A stretch of DNA of 64,000 nt from contig CAKPPI010000001.1 of NCBI GenBank assembly GCA_934177545.1, positions 11,936 to 75,935 of the forward strand. The letters run 5' to 3'. Below the pieces are notes generated by a model that was not told the origin of the DNA, made no database searches, and saw nothing but the letters and a program-made list of their open reading frames with translations. Positions 52,779-61,392 of this stretch are shown here, piece by piece. The stretch is from an uncultured Bacilli bacterium (GTDB taxonomy: Bacteria; Bacillota_I; Bacilli_A; RF39; UBA660). Numbering within the stretch: the stretch's first letter is position 1; each line of letters opens with the position of its first letter. The translations under genes and the position numbers were made by a program.

Positions 52779-54692
52779 ATGAACAACAAGAAACAACTAC
52801 TATTATCAATCGGACTTGTTTTAATACTAGTTCTAATGATAGTAGGAATCAGTTATGCAGCTTTTAAGTTTACTGGAACAGGTCAAAAAGCCAATACTAT
52901 AACAACAGGTGCAATTACTATGAAGTATACAGAGTCAACTAATACAATAAGTATGAATAATGCTCTACCAACAACTGATGCTACTGGGAAAGTAAGATTA
53001 ACAGCTGGAGAATACTTTGATTTTACTTTATCAGGTACAATTAAAGGATCAGAAAACATCAACTGGGAGATAGCAGCAGAAGATGTAACAACAGCATCTA
53101 GAAAGATAGATGGTAAATATATAAAACTATATTTAACAAGTCTAGATGACACTGGTAATGAGAAAGAGGTAATGGTACCTAAAGTATATAAAACTGAATC
53201 AACAGAAAATACATATACTGGACGTCCTGCTAATATGATGAGTCTAGCTAAAGGAACAACATCTACAAGCTTCTCTACAAAATACCGTCTTAGAATGTAT
53301 GTAGATGAAAGTTATAACCCGCAGGGAGATGGAGGAAACTTAGCATTTAGTATAAAGATAAATGCTTATGGTAAAACAGGTGAAATGATGCTTTCTACAG
53401 TAGCAGAAGCACTACAAAGCAATGGACTAGGAGCAAATGGAGTATTTGATACAAGTGACCCAGAGCAGACATTTGTTACTGGAACAGGTCCTGATAACTA
53501 TATTTGGTATAGTGGAAAACTATGGAGAGCAGTATCAATAGATTCAACTGATAACTCTGTAAAATTAGTAACACAGTGGAATATATCAGCCTTACCATAT
53601 AATGAAGAAAATAATTCTGAATTTAAAGGAAGCTATATGGAGCAGTGGTTGAATGATACTTCAGTAGATGGTTTCTTAGGAAACCTAAGAGAACCAGATA
53701 AATTTATTAAAACAGATAGTGTTTGGAATGCTACTATGACTAAGGAAACTACAAAGCCAGAGAAGACTACCATGGTAACAGATACTGTAGGTTTACTAAA
53801 TTTTTATGAGTATACAATGAGTTACAAAAATGCTAAAGCTGAAACTGGCTATTTAAATAATGGTTTAGAGTGGTGGACGTTGACACCTTATAGTACGTCG
53901 AACGTCCGTTACGTCGAGGGCCGCGGTTACAGCAGCAGCTATAGTCCGGCGCATTCGGATGGCTCTCGCCCATCTATAAATCTAAAATCTGCTGTAAAAA
54001 TTATAGACGGTGATGGAACCAGTAATAATCCGTACAGGCTTCAAGGCGATAATGATAATCCAACAGGAGCATTGTTATCAACAAGATATAGTGGTGAATA
54101 TATAAGTTTTGGAACCGGCGAAAATGATCTGTATCGAATAGTAAGCCATGAAAATGGAACTGGTACTAAAATAACAAGTGCTATACCTATAAAATATAGT
54201 GGTAGTTATAAAGAGCTTGCTTTTGGAAGTAATACAACATTTTCTAAAGATAATACAATAGGAACGTTCTTAAATAGTGATTATTTGACAAATGGTACCT
54301 ATCTAACTAGTGACCAAGTAAGTATGATAGAAGATAATACAACATGGTATTTGGGAACTGTAGGATATGCTAGTTATAAATTAGCAAAATATCAAGATGC
54401 AACAGGTAGCAATCTAACAACATCAACTACTACTGCTCAAATAGGACTACTAAGAGTAGGTGAATTAATGGCAGGACAATTTGACAAATATAATAATAAT
54501 GTTAGTTATTGGACATTAACACCTTATAGTACCTCGTACATCCGTGGCGTCAGCTACACCGGTGTCAACGGCGGCTTTCATCCGGCGAATTCGTACGGCT
54601 CTCGCCCATCTATGAATCTAAAATCTAATGTGATAATAACTGGTGGAAAAGGTACGGCTCGGGAACCATTCACTATAAAGTTAGGTAGCTAA
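52779..54692 (+). CDS. SipW-type secreted protein with two variable lectin/DUF6273-like domains
   Basis: A 637-aa secreted protein. SipW-type signal peptide (residues 1-29, ending ISYAAF) and a TasA-like module (to about 205) closely match the protein at 8673. The C-terminal part differs entirely. It has two domains of about 200 aa, each with an IWYSGKLWR- or LYRIVSHEN-type strand and a WWTLTPYS or YWTLTPYS motif. A GC-rich variable stretch follows and then GSRPSxNLKS. That layout resembles C-type-lectin/FGE-like target domains of diversity-generating retroelements and DUF6273 domains. No anchor motif. ATG 52779 has GAAGGAGTG upstream. In the 8-G state the attenuator would reduce expression. 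Confidence 0.8.
   Translation: MNNKKQLLLSIGLVLILVLMIVGISYAAFKFTGTGQKANTITTGAITMKYTESTNTISMNNALPTTDATGKVRLTAGEYFDFTLSGTIKGSENINWEIAAEDVTTASRKIDGKYIKLYLTSLDDTGNEKEVMVPKVYKTESTENTYTGRPANMMSLAKGTTSTSFSTKYRLRMYVDESYNPQGDGGNLAFSIKINAYGKTGEMMLSTVAEALQSNGLGANGVFDTSDPEQTFVTGTGPDNYIWYSGKLWRAVSIDSTDNSVKLVTQWNISALPYNEENNSEFKGSYMEQWLNDTSVDGFLGNLREPDKFIKTDSVWNATMTKETTKPEKTTMVTDTVGLLNFYEYTMSYKNAKAETGYLNNGLEWWTLTPYSTSNVRYVEGRGYSSSYSPAHSDGSRPSINLKSAVKIIDGDGTSNNPYRLQGDNDNPTGALLSTRYSGEYISFGTGENDLYRIVSHENGTGTKITSAIPIKYSGSYKELAFGSNTTFSKDNTIGTFLNSDYLTNGTYLTSDQVSMIEDNTTWYLGTVGYASYKLAKYQDATGSNLTTSTTTAQIGLLRVGELMAGQFDKYNNNVSYWTLTPYSTSYIRGVSYTGVNGGFHPANSYGSRPSMNLKSNVIITGGKGTAREPFTIKLGS
53886..53975 (+). repeat. Variable repeat 1 (diversity-generating retroelement-like target)
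   Basis: A 90-bp, 30-codon segment with about 59% GC (hand count) in a gene otherwise near 35%. It aligns without gaps to the segment at 54522. They differ at 23 positions in 15 codons, 14 of them amino-acid changing, while the 3' end GGCTCTCGCCCATCT is identical. Many variable codons end in C or T, as expected from AAC/AAT template codons. No reverse transcriptase or template copy is in the window. Confidence 0.65.
54522..54611 (+). repeat. Variable repeat 2 (diversity-generating retroelement-like target)
   Basis: Second 90-bp GC-rich segment (about 58% GC), 636 bp downstream of the first and in the same frame. Differences from repeat 1 include AAC/TAC, TAC/GGC, GGC/TAC, CGC/ACC and TAC/GTC; 15 of the 23 differing columns have A in one copy. 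All are explained by substitution at template A positions. The invariant GC-rich 3' end could be the mutagenic-homing initiation site. Confidence 0.65.
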
Positions 54693-54704
54693 ATAATTGA
54701 TAGA

Positions 54705-54733
54705 GAAAAGCTTAAAAAATTATAGCTTTTTTC
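54705..54733 (+). terminator. Terminator of the 52779 gene
   Basis: GAAAAGCT (54705-54712) pairs with AGCTTTTTTC (54724-54733) around an AT-rich loop, with T in the right arm and tail. A -10 TATACT (54757-54762) for the next gene follows. Confidence 0.65.
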
Positions 54734-54793
54734 TTTTGTGCTTTAAAGTTGTGTGGTATACTTATCTTATGATAGGAGGATAGGAAAAAGACA

Positions 54794-57700
54794 ATGAATA
54801 TTAGAAAAATTAGTACTAAGAATTTAGTACGAATACTAGTAGTTTTAATTATTTTAATAGGTGGAATCTTTGCTAAGAAAACATTAACATCTTATGCTTT
54901 ATTAGAAAGTAGTGAAGCACCTAGTAAATTAGTTACTAGTACAGGTAATGTTATGTCTGATAGAGTAAGTCTTTTTGATGACTTAGATGGGGATGAAATT
55001 ATTTCATTAGTACCTTTCTATGGAATGGATGATAATGGTAATAAATATACTGTATATTGTCTTGAGAAAAGTAAAGACTTTGCTCCAAATCAGACAGTAA
55101 CTAAAGTTAATACACCACTTGATGATGGATATACCTATATAATAAAAAATGGTTATCCTAATAAAAGCTTAACAGAAAATAATAAAAATGATAATTATTT
55201 AACGCAAATAGCAGTATGGCTCTATCAAGATAGATCAGCAGGTGTAAGTGATACTACTAATGGAGTGCTTACTGCTAATCAAAAAAGTTCAATTAAGAAA
55301 AGTAGTTATTATACTGTAATTAATAATTTAGTAACAGGAGCGATGAATGCTAAAAACACTACTAATATTACTAATCCGACCTTTAGTGTAAGTAGTGGAA
55401 CATTATCTACTGATAGTGATAATACTTATCTAATCAGTAATGTCATGAGAATAACTTCTAATACTGATGAGTTTATTAACTATAAAGTAGTCGCTTCTAG
55501 TAGTGATATTTTAGCAAGTGATATAGAAATACTTGATGAAAATAATAATGTAATAACTACTAATAGTGCTATAGCTAAAGATAAAGGCTTTAAAATTAGA
55601 GTACCTTTAGCAAAGATAAAGAAAGCATCTAGTATAAATATTGATATTATCAATAACTATAAAGATTATAAGACCTATGGTTATGAACCACCAGAGGGTA
55701 TGAAAGATACTATGCAAAAGTCATTTGTATCCTTGCTAGCTGCTAATGTAACATCTAAACAAATATCTACTAGTCTTAATATGCCAGTAGGAAGTATTAC
55801 TATTAATAAAATAGATAGTACTAATAATAACTTAGCTGGAGCTAATTTTACTATTAAGAGATTAGCAACTAATGAAATAGTAGATAGTTTTACTACAACA
55901 ACTACAGCACATGTAACATCTAACTTGTTACCAGGTAATTATGAAATTACCGAAACAGCTGCTCCTAGTGGTTATTATATAACAGATAAGACAACTAATA
56001 TAACAATAACAAGTAATGCCTTAAATAAAACTAAAACAATAACTAATAGCCAAGCAGAAGTATCAATTAGAAAGATAGATAGTGTTAGTAAACAAGTAGT
56101 AAGTGGGGCAGTTTTGAAAATAGTAAATAGTGCTAATCAAACAGTAAAAACTATTACTACTACAAATGACTATACTAAAATAACTGGTCTTTCACTTGGA
56201 ACTTATAAAGTAGTAGAAGTAACTGCTCCTGATGGTTATACCGTAAATACTACGGCTAAAGAATTTACTTTAAGTAGTACTAATCCAAAGGTAACTCTAG
56301 ATTATGCTGATCAACAAAATGAGACGATTATCGTTAAGAAAGATGCTAAGACTAATACTATTTTAGCAGGTGCTACTTTGAAAGTTATTAATAAAGATAC
56401 TAGTGAAGTAATTGATACTTTTGTAACAACAACTACTGGTCACAGTATTAAAGGATTAAAAGCAGGTACCTATAAAGTTATCGAAGAAGCTGCTCCTAGT
56501 GGTTATACTAAGAGTGATGCAACAGTAGAATTTACTATTAGTAATAATCAAACGGAAGTACAAACAGTAACATTCTATAACAGTACTAATCAAATAAGTA
56601 TTACTAAAGTAGATGCTGATACTAATGAAGTTCTTGCTAATGCTAAGTTTAATATCTTAAATAGTAATAATCAAATAGTTAAAACCTTTACTACGACAAA
56701 AGAAGCATATCTCTTAGATAAATTAGCAGTAGGTAAGTATTACTTAGAAGAGATAGAAGCACCTAGTGGATATGTTCTTAATAAAGAAAAAGTAGCTTTT
56801 GAAGTAACTGCTACTACTAATAATCTACAAGTAGTATTTAAAAATAAAAAGAATAGGTTAAAACTAGGTAAGATAGATGCTACTACTAAAGATTATCTAG
56901 CAGGAGCTAAAATGAAACTTACTGATAGTGATGGTAAGACAGTAAAAGAGTTTACTAGTGAGAGTAATTTAACTACTATTACTGGTTTAAAAGCAGGTAC
57001 TTATTATTTAGAAGAGATAGAAGCACCTAATGGCTATATAAAAAATACTACTAAGAATAAAATAGTTATTACTAATACAGATCAAGAAGTAACTTCTACT
57101 ATTGAAAATAAAAAGATAAAAGTAAGTTTAAGTAAAGTAGATGCCGATACTAATAAACAAATAGCAGGAGTATTATTTGAATTATTAGATGGTTCTAAGA
57201 ATGTGATAGAAACATTTACTACAACTGATACTAAAACAGATATTTCTTCTTTAATAGCATTAAAAGAAGGAGATTATTACTTAAGAGAAAAAAGTACTAA
57301 AGATGGTTATGTACTTGATAATAGTTTACATAAATTTACTATAAATAGTAGTAATTATGACTTTACTATTACTTTAAAAAACAAATTAAATGAAGTAAGA
57401 CTAGGTAAGATAGATGCTAAGACTAAGAAATATATTAAAGGAGCTACTTTAAAATTAAGTAGTGTAACTTATAGTGATTTTGAACCAGTGACATTTGTAT
57501 CAGAAGAAAATGCCACATCTATTAAAGGATTAAAAGCAGGTAGATATATCTTAGAAGAAGTAAAAGCTCCAGATGGTTATGTTACTTCTAATTCAAAAAT
57601 ATATTTTGATGTAACAAGTAGTGGTGAGGTTAAGACAGAAACTATTAAGAATGATATATTATCTATTAGTATTAATAATAAAAAAGTAACGGTTACTGCT

Positions 57701-58306
57701 AATAAAGGTTATTCATTTACTATATATAATAGTGATGGTACTAAAGTAGAAGAGTTAACTATTAAGGATAGTAGTATTACGAGTAAGGAACTTTCTAATG
57801 GTAATTATTACTTGAGGGAAACAAAGACTCCAGATTCAGTTGTTTTAAATTCTAATTTAGTTTATTTTACAATAGATGATAATAAGGAAATGTCTATTAA
57901 CTTTACTAATGATTTTACTAAAGTATATATAAGTAAAAAAGATATGGCCAATAGTGAGGAAATTGAAGGAGCTTCTTTAACTCTTACTGATAAGAATGGT
58001 ATGGTTGTTAAAGAATGGACTTCCTCTAAAGATCCTTATTACATTGAAAAATTACCAGTTGGTGTATATACCTTAAAAGAAGTAGTAGCTCCTAAAGGAT
58101 ATGTTTTAAATACTTCAACAGTAACTTTTGAAGTTAAGGAAACAGGAGATATTCAAACAGCTACGATGTTTAATACAAAACCACTAGAAGATGTACCTAA
58201 TACTTCTAAAAAGACAGGCATTTTCTATACAGTTGGTACTATTATTACTTTAATTGGTGTATCAATACTAGCTATATACTTTAAAAAGAATAAGACTCTA
58301 GGTTAA
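54794..58306 (+). CDS. LPXTG-like adhesin with thioester domain and nine SpaA-type repeats
   Basis: Cell-wall-anchored surface protein of 1170 aa. A signal/membrane segment (about residues 10-30) is followed by a thioester domain: Cys89 in TVYCLEKS and Gln138 in LTQIAVWLYQD are the expected bond-forming pair. Nine Cna-B/SpaA-type repeats follow, each ending in motifs such as EEIEAPSGYV, with Lys near the start (KIDATTK) and Glu near the end for isopeptide cross-links. The end has VPNTSKKTG, a hydrophobic helix and KKNK, a sortase signal with Val in place of Leu. No sortase gene is in the window. Probably binds host surfaces covalently through the thioester. Confidence 0.9.
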   Translation: MNIRKISTKNLVRILVVLIILIGGIFAKKTLTSYALLESSEAPSKLVTSTGNVMSDRVSLFDDLDGDEIISLVPFYGMDDNGNKYTVYCLEKSKDFAPNQTVTKVNTPLDDGYTYIIKNGYPNKSLTENNKNDNYLTQIAVWLYQDRSAGVSDTTNGVLTANQKSSIKKSSYYTVINNLVTGAMNAKNTTNITNPTFSVSSGTLSTDSDNTYLISNVMRITSNTDEFINYKVVASSSDILASDIEILDENNNVITTNSAIAKDKGFKIRVPLAKIKKASSINIDIINNYKDYKTYGYEPPEGMKDTMQKSFVSLLAANVTSKQISTSLNMPVGSITINKIDSTNNNLAGANFTIKRLATNEIVDSFTTTTTAHVTSNLLPGNYEITETAAPSGYYITDKTTNITITSNALNKTKTITNSQAEVSIRKIDSVSKQVVSGAVLKIVNSANQTVKTITTTNDYTKITGLSLGTYKVVEVTAPDGYTVNTTAKEFTLSSTNPKVTLDYADQQNETIIVKKDAKTNTILAGATLKVINKDTSEVIDTFVTTTTGHSIKGLKAGTYKVIEEAAPSGYTKSDATVEFTISNNQTEVQTVTFYNSTNQISITKVDADTNEVLANAKFNILNSNNQIVKTFTTTKEAYLLDKLAVGKYYLEEIEAPSGYVLNKEKVAFEVTATTNNLQVVFKNKKNRLKLGKIDATTKDYLAGAKMKLTDSDGKTVKEFTSESNLTTITGLKAGTYYLEEIEAPNGYIKNTTKNKIVITNTDQEVTSTIENKKIKVSLSKVDADTNKQIAGVLFELLDGSKNVIETFTTTDTKTDISSLIALKEGDYYLREKSTKDGYVLDNSLHKFTINSSNYDFTITLKNKLNEVRLGKIDAKTKKYIKGATLKLSSVTYSDFEPVTFVSEENATSIKGLKAGRYILEEVKAPDGYVTSNSKIYFDVTSSGEVKTETIKNDILSISINNKKVTVTANKGYSFTIYNSDGTKVEELTIKDSSITSKELSNGNYYLRETKTPDSVVLNSNLVYFTIDDNKEMSINFTNDFTKVYISKKDMANSEEIEGASLTLTDKNGMVVKEWTSSKDPYYIEKLPVGVYTLKEVVAPKGYVLNTSTVTFEVKETGDIQTATMFNTKPLEDVPNTSKKTGIFYTVGTIITLIGVSILAIYFKKNKTLG

Positions 58307-58327
58307 TTCTAGAGCTTTATTTTTTTT
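58296..58327 (+). terminator. Terminator of the adhesin gene
   Basis: CTCTAG (58296-58301) pairs with CTAGAG (58309-58314), then CT, TTA and a run of T. The stem overlaps the last codons and stop of the gene. Confidence 0.8.
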
Positions 58328-58338
58328 GCAAAAAGTGT

Positions 58339-58366
58339 TTGAAAAAAATAATTACTATGTTATTAT
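58339..58366 (+). promoter_or_regulatory. Promoter of the SipW/TasA cluster
   Basis: TTGAAA (58339-58344), a 16-nt spacer and TATTAT (58361-58366), ahead of GAGAGGAGG at the ribosome site of the 58393 gene. Confidence 0.55.
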
Positions 58367-58392
58367 ATGTATAGGTAGAGAGGAGGCTAGGA

Positions 58393-59046
58393 ATGGAAAA
58401 GAATAGAACAGTACAGTTAGTTGCAATTTTAGCACTTGTGGTTGGAGTTGTTGGTTTATCAATTGGTTTCGCCGCATTTTCTAATACTTTAAAGATTCAA
58501 TCTAGTGCTGAAGTAACACCAAGTAAAGATACTTTAAATGTTGATTTTTCAAGTTCAGATACAGCCGTTGAAACTAGTAAAATAACACCAGTTACTGATC
58601 CAGTTGGAGTAGTTGCTACAGAAGCTACAATTGATAACACAAGTGATCCAACTATCAAAAACTTAAGTGCTACATTTAAAGAACCAGGACAAAAAGCAGT
58701 ATATAGTTTTTATGCTTATAATGCCGGAGAACTAGAAGCTTACTTAAAAAGTATTGTTTATGCTAATGTAACAGGAGCAAATTCAACTAAAGTTTGTACA
58801 GCTAAAGAAGGAACCACTGATGCTTTAGTTCAAAAAGCTTGTAACGGAATATCTGTTAAAGTTAAAGTAGGAAGTGAAGCAGAAACAAATAGTGGTATTG
58901 CTAATATTTCAAATCACTCATTAGTAAAAAATGCATCTGAACAAGTTACTGTAACTTTAGAATATGCAGCAGGTTCAGATAGAGCAGATGGAGATTTTAC
59001 TGTTTCTTTTGGAGACATTACTCTAAATTATAGTTCAGTAGATTAA
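58393..59046 (+). CDS. TasA/camelysin-like secreted protein
   Basis: A 217-aa protein whose N-terminus (LVAILALVVG to SIGFAAFSNTLKI) is a SipW-type signal peptide. The mature beta-rich domain resembles TasA/camelysin fibre proteins: LNVDFSSSDT, KAVYSFYAYNAGELEAYL, and the end FTVSFGDITLNY. Two Cys (TKVCTAKEG, QKACNGIS) may form a disulfide. The SipW-like peptidase gene follows after a short hairpin, so this is a likely major substrate and fibre subunit. TAGAGAGGAGG gives strong translation initiation. Confidence 0.85.
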   Translation: MEKNRTVQLVAILALVVGVVGLSIGFAAFSNTLKIQSSAEVTPSKDTLNVDFSSSDTAVETSKITPVTDPVGVVATEATIDNTSDPTIKNLSATFKEPGQKAVYSFYAYNAGELEAYLKSIVYANVTGANSTKVCTAKEGTTDALVQKACNGISVKVKVGSEAETNSGIANISNHSLVKNASEQVTVTLEYAAGSDRADGDFTVSFGDITLNYSSVD

Positions 59047-59054
59047 AAAAATAT

Positions 59055-59076
59055 TGGCACGGTTTTTACTGTGCCA
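59055..59076 (+). terminator. Short hairpin between the TasA-like gene and sipW
   Basis: TGGCAC (59055-59060) pairs with GTGCCA (59071-59076). The tail is only ATTTG, so it is a weak terminator. It could lower expression of the peptidase relative to the fibre protein. Confidence 0.5.
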
Positions 59077-59094
59077 TTTGTGATAGGTGGTATA

Positions 59095-60225
59095 ATGAAA
59101 AAAAGTTATAAAAGATTAGCTCTATTTGCCTTTATCTTTATTTTATTATTTTTACTGAATAGTTTTGTATTTAAAATACTTAGTCAACCACTTTTAAATG
59201 GAATAGTTATTTTTCTAATTATTATAAGTTACTTCTTATTTGGTTTTGAAAAAGATAGACATAGATATACCAAAGATATAATCTTAGAAATCATTATAAT
59301 TTTAATATCTTTTTTTCTACTATATTATTTATTAGGAATATTAGTAGGATTTGCTAAAACAGCTAATTATCTTACTATTAAATCAATTGTAAAGATTATT
59401 ATTCCTCTAATTATTTATATAGTTTTAAAAGAGTTTTTAAGATATCAATTACTAACTAAAGCAAGTGAAAGTAAAGCTTTGATAACTATGATTACTATCT
59501 TTTATATTATGATGGATTTAACTATTCCCTTTTCTTTTCATAGTCTTACTTTAGGTAAAGAAATATTTGTATTAATCGCAGTTACTTTTCTGCCTATAGT
59601 AACTGAAAATATTTTATTATCGTTTTTAAGTCTTAATTTTGGATATAAACCAAATATATTATATTTAATAATAATTAAATTATATTGGTATATACTACCG
59701 ATAGTTCCAAATCCTAATGAATATATCTACTCTTTAATCTTTTTTCTGCTCCCAGTAGTTATCTTATTAAAAATAAAAAGATGGTTAGCTAAAGATAGAG
59801 TAGAATCTATTGTAGAGAACAGCTATAAAAAAAGAAAAAGTGAACTAATTTATTATATCCCTTCTATACTCTTAGTTTTTACTCTGGTATATTTTGTATC
59901 AGGTTATTTTAGATATTATGCTATAGCAGTAGCAAGCGGTTCTATGGAAGATGTTATTTATAAAGGTGATGTAGTAATAGTTGATCAAAAATATAAAGAT
60001 TTTACAGGTACTGATATTATTGCTTATAAATATAATGATAAGGTAGTAGTACATAGAATCTATAAAATAATAGATATAAATGATTCATATTATATTTATA
60101 CTAAAGGTGATGCAAATAAAGAATATGATAAATATAAAATAACTAAAGATATGGTAATTGGTGTAGTTAAATTTAAAATACCATTCATTGGTTATCCCAC
60201 AGTTTTATTAAATGAAAAATGGTAA
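59095..60225 (+). CDS. SipW-like (ER-type) signal peptidase with large membrane domain
   Basis: Membrane peptidase of 376 aa. The C-terminal 110 residues hold the S24/S26 peptidase of ER/SipW type: Ser283 in VASGSMED and His320 in VVVHRIYK as the Ser-His dyad, with the GDVVIVDQKY and YIYTKGDANKEYD boxes. The first about 250 residues form about eight membrane helices. That is far more than B. subtilis SipW, which has only flanking helices. The ATG at 59095 with TAGGTGG is preferred over the in-frame GTG at 59071 within the hairpin. It is expected to cleave the AAF-type signal peptides of TasA-like proteins in this window. Confidence 0.88.
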   Translation: MKKSYKRLALFAFIFILLFLLNSFVFKILSQPLLNGIVIFLIIISYFLFGFEKDRHRYTKDIILEIIIILISFFLLYYLLGILVGFAKTANYLTIKSIVKIIIPLIIYIVLKEFLRYQLLTKASESKALITMITIFYIMMDLTIPFSFHSLTLGKEIFVLIAVTFLPIVTENILLSFLSLNFGYKPNILYLIIIKLYWYILPIVPNPNEYIYSLIFFLLPVVILLKIKRWLAKDRVESIVENSYKKRKSELIYYIPSILLVFTLVYFVSGYFRYYAIAVASGSMEDVIYKGDVVIVDQKYKDFTGTDIIAYKYNDKVVVHRIYKIIDINDSYYIYTKGDANKEYDKYKITKDMVIGVVKFKIPFIGYPTVLLNEKW

Positions 60226-60237
60226 GAGGTGATAAAA

Positions 60238-61392
60238 TTGAAAAAAACAAGGAGTCAAAGATTAGAAACTAGACAAAAAAAGATGAGAAAAAAAGTAGTA
60301 AAACGTAAAAAATTAAGATTAAAGAAACCATACTTCTCTTTCTCTTTTAGATTAGTAGTTTCCATAGTGTTATTTCTTATCTTTTTCGGAGTAGGAGTAT
60401 ACTTTATAATTAATTCTATGAATATTACTCATGAAGAGGTTATCACTTATAAAGAAGAAGGTAATATTGATTATTCAGTTTGTTTAAATGAAAATGAATT
60501 CTTTAATGATGAGTGTCTTTCAAAAGATATGTCTTATATTGCTAATTTAATTAAAACTATTCCTCTTAATTTTAGTTATAAGTTTGGTTTAAGTAATGGT
60601 AATTTAACTGATAAGATGGAATATGAAATTATTGGTAAATTAGTAATATCTAATAAAGATAGTAATTCTAATTATTATGAAAAAGTATATCATCTTCAAG
60701 ATAAAACAACGGATGGGGTTAGAAAAGTTAATGATAATTATGTAGTTAATAAAAATATAGATATTGATTATGACCATTATAATAGTATTGCAAATAAGTT
60801 TAAATCAAAATATGGAGTAGATAGTGAAAGCTATTTAGATGTCATATTTATCGTTTATAATCATGCTCCTTTAGAGTATAACATTCCTTCATTTTCTACC
60901 ACCTTGATAAAAATACCATTATCCCAAAAGTCAGTTGAAATAAAAATGACCTCTAAAGAAGTTAATCAAAACCAAAATAAAGTAGTTTTGACTAATGAGT
61001 TTAATATTTCTAATTGGATTTATTTAGTAATAGGTTTATTTTCATCTATTATCTCTATAATCTTTATAATAATAATTATTAGAAAACTAGAGTTTATTAA
61101 AACTAAGAAAAGTGCTTATGATAAGAAGTTAAATAAAATTTTAAAAGAATATGATAGATTAATAGTAAATACTAGATCATTACCTAATATAAGTAATTAT
61201 TGTCAGATGAAAATTGATAGTTTTGAAGAGTTATTAGATGTAAGAGATAATTTACATTTACCAATTATGTATTACGATGTTATAAAGCATCAGAAAGCTA
61301 TATTTTATATTTTACATGATAGTAATATCTATATATATACTTTAAAAGAGATAGATTTAATAGGAAAAAAGAAAAATGAAAAGAAGAACTAA
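60238..61392 (+). CDS. DUF5305-like membrane protein of the SipW cluster
   Basis: A 384-aa protein with a very basic cytoplasmic N-terminus (about 33 residues, Lys/Arg-rich), a membrane helix (about 40-60), an extracellular domain of about 190 residues, a second helix (about 255-280) and a cytoplasmic tail. The two-helix layout with FSYKFGLSNGNLTDKMEYEI fits DUF5305, a family often found next to SipW-type peptidases. A TTG start at 60238 is preferred because AGAGGTG lies 6 nt upstream; the in-frame GTG at 60229 overlaps that site. It overlaps the next gene by 17 nt. Possibly an assembly partner for secreted fibres. Confidence 0.7.
   Translation: MKKTRSQRLETRQKKMRKKVVKRKKLRLKKPYFSFSFRLVVSIVLFLIFFGVGVYFIINSMNITHEEVITYKEEGNIDYSVCLNENEFFNDECLSKDMSYIANLIKTIPLNFSYKFGLSNGNLTDKMEYEIIGKLVISNKDSNSNYYEKVYHLQDKTTDGVRKVNDNYVVNKNIDIDYDHYNSIANKFKSKYGVDSESYLDVIFIVYNHAPLEYNIPSFSTTLIKIPLSQKSVEIKMTSKEVNQNQNKVVLTNEFNISNWIYLVIGLFSSIISIIFIIIIIRKLEFIKTKKSAYDKKLNKILKEYDRLIVNTRSLPNISNYCQMKIDSFEELLDVRDNLHLPIMYYDVIKHQKAIFYILHDSNIYIYTLKEIDLIGKKKNEKKN

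Noticed and set aside
53886..54611. GC-rich patches read as recent horizontal transfer
   Set aside because: They are short, in frame, codon-aligned to each other, confined to the same domain position and lack flanking junctions. Targeted diversification explains them better.
59071..59094. Upstream GTG start for the SipW-like peptidase
   Set aside because: It lies in the hairpin 59055-59076 and has no ribosome site; ATG 59095 has TAGGTGG at good distance.
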